This document shows, in pieces, positions 43,514 through 51,075 of a DNA stretch of 64,000 nt (positions within the stretch are counted from its first letter, which is position 1; each line of letters starts with the position of its first letter). A program made the translations under genes and the position numbers. The notes beneath the pieces are model-generated. The model did not search any database. It was not told the DNA's origin and was given only the letters and a program-made list of their open reading frames with translations. The stretch comes from Desulfosarcina ovata subsp. ovata (GTDB lineage Bacteria > Desulfobacterota > Desulfobacteria > Desulfobacterales > Desulfosarcinaceae), in NCBI RefSeq assembly GCF_009689005.1, contig NZ_AP021879.1, positions 1,116,001-1,180,000 on the forward strand, written 5' to 3'.

Positions 43514-44284
43514 TTGCACATCATCGTCTGCATCAAATCGGTGGTCACCGCCGCCCCCAGAGGGAAAATTGTCCGCACGGCTGACCAATGTGCCTTCAAC
43601 CCTTTTGACCGGCCGGCGCTGGAAATTGCCCTGCATCTCAAGGAAACCCACGGCGGTTCGGTCACCGTCATTTCCATGGGGCCCCCCACGGCCGCAGCCG
43701 CCCTGCGTGAGGCCATGGCCATGGGCGCCGATCGAGCCGCCCTGCTCTGCGATGCGGCCCTGGCCGGTTCCGACACCCTGGCCACCGCCACCGCCCTGGC
43801 CGCCACGGTCACCCATCTGGCCCCGTACGACCTGCTTCTTTTTGGCACGCGCACGGCGGACAGCGACACGGGACAGGTAGGCCCCCAGACATCCGTGCTC
43901 CTGGGGATTCCCATGGTGACCGGGACCACCCATGTCGACCTGGCCGGCGGGTCGATCACTGTCTCGCGCCAGATCGACGGATTTCAGGAGACCTATGCAT
44001 TGACCCCGCCCGCAGCCCTGACCGTTCATCCGACGGCGGCGCTGCCACGGGATGCCGCCCTGGGTGGATTGGCCACGGCATTCGATGACATGCCCGTCGA
44101 GATGCTCGGCATCGAACACGTCGGCCTCGATCCGAAACAGGTGGGGGATGCCGGTTCCCCCACCCGGGTGCTCTCCATGAAACCGGTAAAAAAGCAGCGC
44201 GCCTGCCAATGGATTGAAGGAACGCCGGTGGAACAGGCCGACGCCCTGGTCCGGAAGCTGGTGGAAACGGGACTGATCGGCTGA
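43514..44284 (+). CDS. etfB: Electron transfer flavoprotein subunit beta
   Basis: A 256-residue EtfB starting with TTG at 43514, chosen for AAAGGAG eight bases upstream and because it gives the family N-terminus HIIVCIKSVVTAAP. It has NPFDRPALEIALHLKE, VTVISMGPPTAAAALREAMA, DLLLFGTRTADSDTGQVG and QIDGFQETY. EtfB binds AMP in ETF and forms the electron-carrying heterodimer with EtfA. It lies between acd and the etfA fusion gene. Confidence 0.88.
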   Translation: MHIIVCIKSVVTAAPRGKIVRTADQCAFNPFDRPALEIALHLKETHGGSVTVISMGPPTAAAALREAMAMGADRAALLCDAALAGSDTLATATALAATVTHLAPYDLLLFGTRTADSDTGQVGPQTSVLLGIPMVTGTTHVDLAGGSITVSRQIDGFQETYALTPPAALTVHPTAALPRDAALGGLATAFDDMPVEMLGIEHVGLDPKQVGDAGSPTRVLSMKPVKKQRACQWIEGTPVEQADALVRKLVETGLIG

Positions 44285-44365
44285 CCATGCCAGTCCGCCA
44301 TGCGGTTCCACCCCAATCAATCGACAGTGATACCACCTTCGCAAAGGAAACCGTAAATAACGATC

Positions 44366-45994
44366 ATGACCGACACCACAACCAATGAAATCTGGGTATT
44401 CGGGGATTTGCGCAGCCGCCAGCTGCTGGATCTGAGCCTGAAAGTGCTGGTGAAGGCCACCGAGCTAGCCCGGCAGACCGATGATCGGGTGGTCTTTTTC
44501 GCCCTCAAGGCGGCCGGTGAAACGCTGTTGACCGCTTCTGACGATGAGACCTGTGCCGTGCTCGAAGGCGGTATCGCTGGCGAAGCCTTCGCCTGGGGGG
44601 CGGATGCAGTGCTGTTTTTCGAAAATGAACAATTTGCCGCCCCGATGGTTCAGCGGTTTGCCGACGCCCTGACACCGGTCATCCGTGAAAAATCACCCCG
44701 CCTGGTCCTGTTCCCGCTCACCGATTTTGGCCGCGACCTTGCCGCACGCACGGCCGCTGCTGCCCGCGCCGGCCTGATGGCCGACTGCGTCGCCCTGATA
44801 CCGGGAGCGGACGGAACCGTTGTCGGTCTTTGCCCGGCATGGGGCGGCGAAGTGATGGCGGAAATCACCTATGTTGCCGGCCACGGCACCGGGTTTGCCA
44901 CGGTTCAGCCCCATGGCGCCGCCGGCGAAAAAGATACGATGCGATCCGGACAGACCACCCATGTGCCGTTGAATGTCCAGACAAAAACAGAAGCGATCCG
45001 GCAGCTTTCCAGCCAGCGGGCCTCGATTTCCGCAGAAGACCTGGAAAGTGCCCGCAGCGTGGTCGTCGGCGGTGCCGGACTGGGTACGTCGGAAAATTTC
45101 GGCAGCCTTCGTCAGCTGGCTGCGGCCATGGCCGCCCAGGTGGCTGCCACCCGCCCCCCCGTGCTCAACCACTGGGTGGCCGAAGACCGGCTCATCGGCC
45201 AGACCGGCAAAACGGTACGGCCTGAACTGCTCGTCTCCATCGGCACCTCCGGTGCCGTCCAGTACACGGCCGGCATCATGGATTCCGGCACCATTGTGGC
45301 CATCAACCGCGACCCGGCGGCCCCGATTTTTCGCATTGCCGATATCGGCGTCATCGCCGATGCCACCACCTTTTTGCCACTGCTGATCGCCCGGGTCCGG
45401 CAGGCGGTCATGCGCCAACTGGCTGACGACGTCTGTGCGGACACTCCGATCCCGCAGTCAAAAGGCGGTTTTGGTGAAAAGATCAAAACCCTGCGCGAGG
45501 CCCAGGGGTGGTCCGGCGAGCAACTGGCCGAGGCCACCGGCCAGACGCCGGAATTCATTGCCGGTGTGGAGTCGGGTGAGATTTCTCCGCCGGTGGCCTT
45601 TATCCTGCGCCTTTCCACGGCCTATGGTGTCGATCCGGGAATGTTTCTGCGGAACGAGGAGAAGGCCCAGATCCGCGACCAGCGGACCCAGGCCTACGTC
45701 AACCGGACCCGCAACTACTCTTACCAGACGTTGACATCCGGCGCCGAGCACGATCACCTGAGGGCGTTCATGGTCACCATCGAACCGCACCACGACCATA
45801 AACCGGTGGCCTACAAACACGACGGGGAAGAGTTCATCTTTGTCATGGACGGCAAGTTGCAGTTTACCCTGGGAAACAAAATCCATACCCTTACCCAGGG
45901 CGAGTCGATCCATTTCCACTCCACCATCCCGCACAAGCTGAAAAGTCTCTCCGCCGAGGTCACCCGATGCCTGGTCATTCTCTACACCCTGTGA
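44366..45994 (+). CDS. etfA: EtfA fused to a helix-turn-helix and cupin domain
   Basis: A 542-residue protein read as one frame. Residues 1 to about 360 are EtfA: LVLFPLTDFGRDLAARTAAA, the N-terminal fold, then VVVGGAGLGTSENFGSLRQL. GTSGAVQYTAGIMDSGTI and VAINRDPAAPIFRIADIGV bind FAD. From about 367 a second protein-like part follows: an XRE-type helix-turn-helix (EKIKTLREAQGWSGEQLAEA, then TGQTPEFIAGVESGEISPP) and a cupin barrel (about 465-542; PHHDHKPVAYKHDGEEFIF, SIHFHSTIPHKLKS) with metal-binding His/Glu. Such HTH-cupin proteins usually stand alone as regulators. Here the flavoprotein could report redox state or acyl load to the regulator. The start has only a weak ribosome site. Confidence 0.85.
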   Translation: MTDTTTNEIWVFGDLRSRQLLDLSLKVLVKATELARQTDDRVVFFALKAAGETLLTASDDETCAVLEGGIAGEAFAWGADAVLFFENEQFAAPMVQRFADALTPVIREKSPRLVLFPLTDFGRDLAARTAAAARAGLMADCVALIPGADGTVVGLCPAWGGEVMAEITYVAGHGTGFATVQPHGAAGEKDTMRSGQTTHVPLNVQTKTEAIRQLSSQRASISAEDLESARSVVVGGAGLGTSENFGSLRQLAAAMAAQVAATRPPVLNHWVAEDRLIGQTGKTVRPELLVSIGTSGAVQYTAGIMDSGTIVAINRDPAAPIFRIADIGVIADATTFLPLLIARVRQAVMRQLADDVCADTPIPQSKGGFGEKIKTLREAQGWSGEQLAEATGQTPEFIAGVESGEISPPVAFILRLSTAYGVDPGMFLRNEEKAQIRDQRTQAYVNRTRNYSYQTLTSGAEHDHLRAFMVTIEPHHDHKPVAYKHDGEEFIFVMDGKLQFTLGNKIHTLTQGESIHFHSTIPHKLKSLSAEVTRCLVILYTL

Positions 45995-46084
45995 GAATCT
46001 TTCGCCTTGCCGGACGCTTCGCGGACCGCCACGGTCGGGAAGATGAGATATTCCTGACCCGCGCAGCCGGATCGGACAACCATC

Positions 46085-47209
46085 ATGAATGCAGCGCCTA
46101 AACGCCCCCGCATCGGGGTCGGGGTCATCGTGATCCGAAACGGCCGCGTGCTTCTCGGCAAACGCAAAAACAGCCATGGTGCGGGAACATGGCAATTTCC
46201 CGGGGGTCATCTGGAGTACGGCGAATCCATTGAGGCATGCGCCCGGCGGGAGTTGCATGAGGAGACCGGCCTTTCGATCAGCCGCTTGCGAATGGGACCG
46301 TTTACCAATGATATCTTTGAAAAAGAGCAGAAACATTACGTGACCTTGTTCGTGATTGCCGAGGGCACCGAGGGCGACCCGGAAGTCAAGGAGCCGCACA
46401 AATGTGAATGTTGGGAGTGGTTCCGCTGGTCGGCCATGCCCACGCCCCACTTTCTGCCCATCACCAATCTGTTGAAGCAGAATTTCAGCATCGCGGACGC
46501 TGAGGACCCGGCCGCCGCCATCACTGCCGAGATGACCGCCATGGCCAGTGCGGACCAGGCCACGCAACTGCAGCGGTTCTTCAAGACCGGCCCGGGAGAG
46601 TATGCCGAAGGCGACCGGTTTCTGGGAATCAAGGTTCCCCGGCTGCGCCAACTGGCCAAAAAACATGCCCCCGCCAGCATGGCCGCCATAGAATCGCTGC
46701 TCTGCTCACCGGTCCACGAAGCACGCCAACTGGCCCTGTTCCTGCTGATCGGCCGTTTCCAGAAGGCCGACCCGGATGGACAGGCGGCCATTGTCGACTT
46801 CTATCTGGCGCACACCCGCTGGATCAACAACTGGGACCTGGTGGACTGCTCCGCCCACACCATCCTGGGGGCATTTCTGCTCCGCCGGAAGCGCGGGGTC
46901 CTTTATCGTCTCGTTCAATCGGAAAATTTGTGGGAACGCCGGATTGCCATGGTGGCCACCTGGCAATTCATCCGTGCCGGTGAGATTGCCGATACCATGG
47001 AACTGGCAGCACGATTGCTTCAGGATCGCGAAGACCTGATTCACAAAGCGGCCGGATGGATGTTGCGTGAAGCGGGAAAACACGATGAACGCGCTCTGAC
47101 CGCCTTTCTGGACACCCACTGTCTGCAGATGCCGCGGACCATGCTGCGCTATGCCATCGAGCGCCTGCCCGAGCCCCGCCGGCTGGCGTTTCTTAAAAGG
47201 AAGGCGTAA
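46085..47209 (+). CDS. NUDIX hydrolase fused to AlkD-like DNA alkylation repair protein
   Basis: A 374-residue two-domain protein. Residues about 8-140 are a NUDIX domain like NUDT15, with complete box GX5EX7REUXEEXGU at 41-63 (GGHLEYGESIEACARRE, LHEETGL). Residues about 155-374 are an AlkD/ALKD domain of HEAT-like repeats. RFFKTGPGEYAEGDRFLGIK opens it; WDLVD (Trp250, Asp254) and KAAGWMLRE (Trp325) match the catalytic Trp/Asp/Trp of Bacillus cereus AlkD. AlkD excises bulky cationic alkyl bases from DNA without base flipping. The fusion may couple cleansing of damaged dNTPs to base excision. The frame is uninterrupted through a short linker (about 141-155). Confidence 0.88.
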   Translation: MNAAPKRPRIGVGVIVIRNGRVLLGKRKNSHGAGTWQFPGGHLEYGESIEACARRELHEETGLSISRLRMGPFTNDIFEKEQKHYVTLFVIAEGTEGDPEVKEPHKCECWEWFRWSAMPTPHFLPITNLLKQNFSIADAEDPAAAITAEMTAMASADQATQLQRFFKTGPGEYAEGDRFLGIKVPRLRQLAKKHAPASMAAIESLLCSPVHEARQLALFLLIGRFQKADPDGQAAIVDFYLAHTRWINNWDLVDCSAHTILGAFLLRRKRGVLYRLVQSENLWERRIAMVATWQFIRAGEIADTMELAARLLQDREDLIHKAAGWMLREAGKHDERALTAFLDTHCLQMPRTMLRYAIERLPEPRRLAFLKRKA

Positions 47210-47235
47210 ATGGCGCCGCAAAAGGAATTGTTGCC

Positions 47236-48108
47236 ATGATTGTCCCAACGCCGGTATCGGTTCATGGGGGTCACAGCGGCCAGTTCTGCGGACATGCCAG
47301 CGACACCCTGGAGGCGATCGTCCGCACATACATCCGGAAAGGCTACCCTTGGGTGGGGATCACCGAGCACATGCCGCCGGCCTCGGACCGATTCCTCTAT
47401 CCCGAAGAACGGGCCGCCGGACTGGACGCCCGCGCACTGAAAGAACGCTTTGCCGATTATATCGGTACCTGCCGGCTGCTTCAGAAGCGCTATGCGGATG
47501 CCATCCGCATCTTCGTCGGGTTTGAAACCGAGACGACCAGTGGCAGCATTGCGCTGGTCCGGGAGTTGATTGCCACGCATTCGCCCGATTATGTGGTCGG
47601 GTCGGTCCACCATGTGGATGACATCCCCTTTGATTCAAGCCAAACCGATTACGACATCGCCGCCACTCAGTGCGGCGGCCTAGATGGCCTGTATGCCCGC
47701 TATTTCGATCAGCAGTACGAGATGATCCAGGCATTGCAGCCGGAAGTGGTGGGCCATCTTGACATTATCCGGATATTCGATCCGGATTACCGTTCCCGAG
47801 TGGTCAAACCGGCCATCTGGGAAAAAATCATGCGAAATTTAGAACTGATTAAAAAACTGGATCTGATCCTGGATTTCAACCTCCGCCCACTGACCAAGGG
47901 CGCTGATGAGCCCTATCTCTCCACTCCGATCCTAAAGGCGGCAAAACGCCTGGGCATCGCTGTCGTTCCCGGAGATGACTCCCATGGCGTGAAAACGATC
48001 GACGTCCACATGCAGACGGCCATTCGGATACTTCGCCTGGCCGGAGTGAGTACCAACTGGCGAAAACCGGTGGGCAAACGCTTTCCGCAACGGCCCAATG
48101 GAACCTGA
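47236..48108 (+). CDS. PHP-type histidinol phosphatase
   Basis: A 290-residue PHP-fold phosphoesterase. The metal motifs are HGGHSGQFCGHA (residues 10-21, in place of the usual HxH start), GITEHMPP, GFETE, GSVHHVDD and GHLDIIR. GDDSHGV, near the C-terminus, completes the site. It matches the HisK/PHP class of histidinol-phosphate phosphatases, which finish histidine biosynthesis. Related PHP enzymes act on other phosphates, so substrate is inferred. AAAAGGAATTGTTGCC precedes the ATG. It follows the NUDIX-AlkD gene by 26 bases; no other his genes are in the window. Confidence 0.85.
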   Translation: MIVPTPVSVHGGHSGQFCGHASDTLEAIVRTYIRKGYPWVGITEHMPPASDRFLYPEERAAGLDARALKERFADYIGTCRLLQKRYADAIRIFVGFETETTSGSIALVRELIATHSPDYVVGSVHHVDDIPFDSSQTDYDIAATQCGGLDGLYARYFDQQYEMIQALQPEVVGHLDIIRIFDPDYRSRVVKPAIWEKIMRNLELIKKLDLILDFNLRPLTKGADEPYLSTPILKAAKRLGIAVVPGDDSHGVKTIDVHMQTAIRILRLAGVSTNWRKPVGKRFPQRPNGT

Positions 48109-48110
48109 AT

Positions 48111-48479
48111 CTACTTTTCATCCTCTGTTTCGAGATCGGGATCGGTCCCTTCACCGGTAGCAGCGTCAATCCCGTCAGGCGAGTCCTCCGATTGAGGCGC
48201 ATGAAAAGGTTCCGATGGTCCGCTGGTTTGCGGCAACCTCTGCTTTCGCTCCGCCCCTGCATCCCCGTCCAGGGGCTGCAGAAAAGATCGCGGCTGTTTT
48301 CTGCGCCGATCCCCACCCCGCCGGCGTTCCGGCCAGTGACCCGGCGACTTGATCCAACGCCGGTCAATCCCCGTTCGGCGTGAGACGAAAGCCGGCTCCT
48401 GCTTGTCTTTATCCTCGTTCATCCGCTTACTTTCGGTCCAATCCTCTCCACCAATTTTGACAAAAACCGGATCGGTCAC
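48111..48479 (-). CDS. Small charged protein with GxDRR motifs
   Basis: A 122-residue protein with two copies of a basic motif (RRTGIDRRW and RRGGDRRR, about 34-60) separated by GHWPERR, then a long acidic low-complexity C-terminus (EDSPDGIDAATGEGTDPDLE). I recall small proteins with DRR/ERR/DRR repeats from sulfate reducers, function unknown. No signal or membrane segment. An internal Met at residue 20 could be the true start. The stop lies 2 bases from the opposing PHP gene stop, so the two genes converge with no terminator visible. Confidence 0.55.
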   Translation of the reverse strand: MTDPVFVKIGGEDWTESKRMNEDKDKQEPAFVSRRTGIDRRWIKSPGHWPERRRGGDRRRKQPRSFLQPLDGDAGAERKQRLPQTSGPSEPFHAPQSEDSPDGIDAATGEGTDPDLETEDEK

Positions 48480-48862
48480 TTACCGGTCATTTTTTTTTAC
48501 CATGCCACAAGCAGCCGAACAAATCAATTTTCGGTTAAATTTTGGTAGCTTGACATTTGTCAAGTGATCCTTTATGCTCTTTCTCATAGCATGTTGCTGC
48601 TTCTGTTGTTATTGTTCTCATGTGATGTTCCTCGGCCGATCGATGATCCCCTGCGCGATCATTCTCAGTTCAGCAACGCCCGACAGGCCGTAGATTAACC
48701 GGCAATTGGATAATTCAAAATAAGTAACATCAATCGAACTGCCGTTCAACGGTTGACTGAGTGATTTGAATGACTGAACGGCAATTCGTTCTTTCTCCAT
48801 ATATATACCGTTTTAGGAGGAAAGGCACTTTTCACCCCCTTTACACATGGAGGACTCAGGTC
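48480..48862. other. Intergenic region with promoter and long leader for the H1-like gene
   Basis: About 380 bases. It contains the promoter/operator at 48549-48578 and a leader hairpin with arms CGAACTGCCGTTCA (48735-48748) and TGAACGGCAATTCG (48775-48788; 9 bp, one mismatch, then 4 bp), 75 bases before the start codon. No frame is credible. Confidence 0.5.
48549..48578 (+). promoter_or_regulatory. Sigma-70 promoter with palindromic operator over the -35
   Basis: TTGACA (48550-48555), 17-base spacer, TATGCT (48573-48578). The -35 sits inside a perfect palindrome CTTGACA-TT-TGTCAAG (48549-48564), a likely binding site for a dimeric repressor. It drives the H1-like gene through a leader of about 280 bases. 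Confidence 0.6.
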
Positions 48863-49210
48863 ATGAAAAAATTAGCCCGAGATTTGAAAACCGTCGCCAA
48901 GCAGCTTGAAAACCTCTCCAAAAAAACCGAAAGCATGGCCATGGCATTCGAAAAAAGCCCTTCGGCTGCGACTGCTCCGACAAAAAAGACCTCCCGAACG
49001 CGGGTTGCCAAAAAGAAAACCGCCGGATCGACACCCACGGATCAGGTACTGGCCATTATGAAGCGTTTTAAAAAAGGAATCACCGTGGAATCCCTGCGTG
49101 GGAAATCAGGATTTAACGAGAAGCAGATCAGTAACATTGTCCACCGCGCGTGTAAAAAAGGTAAAATGAAACGCATCGGCCGTGGTGTTTACTCGGTATA
49201 CGACGTTTAA
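48863..49210 (+). CDS. Histone H1-like, lysine-rich nucleoid protein
   Basis: A 115-residue protein from the ATG at 48863 (GGAGG upstream). It starts with a coiled helix KKLARDLKTVAKQLENLSKK. A basic Ala/Lys/Thr linker follows (TAPTKKTSRTRVAKKKTAGS). A winged-helix-like end closes it (DQVLAIMKRFKKGITVESLR, GFNEKQISNIVHRACKKGK, IGRGVYSV). The lysine-rich linker is like bacterial histone H1 proteins, and the C-terminal part looks like a DNA-binding winged helix. It is probably a nucleoid protein or regulator. A long leader with a hairpin and a palindromic operator suggest tight control. Confidence 0.7.
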   Translation: MKKLARDLKTVAKQLENLSKKTESMAMAFEKSPSAATAPTKKTSRTRVAKKKTAGSTPTDQVLAIMKRFKKGITVESLRGKSGFNEKQISNIVHRACKKGKMKRIGRGVYSVYDV

Positions 49211-49395
49211 ATTAAAGGCCATCAACCGTTTTGATCGGTAGCGTGGAAACCGATTTCTATTGATACGTTTATCTATTGTGTGATAACCGGATTTTGGGTC
49301 GGATAGGTCTTGTACACGAGAGGTGATTACCGCTTTATGGCGACAGCCACTGTTCGAGACCGGGATGTTTACTTATTTCAAGGAGGCTGCAGAAA

Positions 49396-49599
49396 ATGGC
49401 AAACGGTGTTGTAAAATGGTTCAGTGACAAAAAAGGGTTTGGTTTCATCGAGCAGGAAGGAGGTCAGGGCGATATCTTCGTTCATTTTTCTTCTATTAAA
49501 GCTGAGGGATTCAAAACCCTCGCGGAAGGAGATCGTGTGACCTTCGATGTGGAGCAAACCGACCGTGGTCCCGCTGCTGCCAATGTGGTAAGAGTATAA
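49396..49599 (+). CDS. Cold-shock domain protein
   Basis: A 67-residue CspA-type protein. It has [20 protein letters not shown] with RNP1 (KGFGFI) and DIFVHFSSI as RNP2. It binds single-stranded RNA/DNA as an RNA chaperone. CAAGGAGG lies upstream and a strong terminator downstream, so it is monocistronic. A 185-base untranslated leader precedes it, as in cold-inducible csp genes, but I saw no cold box. Confidence 0.93.
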   Translation: MANGVVKWFSDKKGFGFIEQEGGQGDIFVHFSSIKAEGFKTLAEGDRVTFDVEQTDRGPAAANVVRV

Positions 49600-49620
49600 A
49601 CAATAGATTGACGCATCAAC

Positions 49621-49655
49621 AAAAACGGCATCCTGAAAAGGATGCCGTTTTTGTT
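49621..49655 (+). terminator. Strong intrinsic terminator after the csp gene
   Basis: Arms AAAAACGGCATCC (49621-49633) and GGATGCCGTTTTT (49640-49652), loop TGAAAA, followed by a T-run. It may also serve the leftward gdhA. Confidence 0.85.
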
Positions 49656-49698
49656 TGCTCAGGCACTTGTCTTGCCAGCCACTCAATAAAGCTGCGGT

Positions 49699-51075
<1,377 letters not shown>

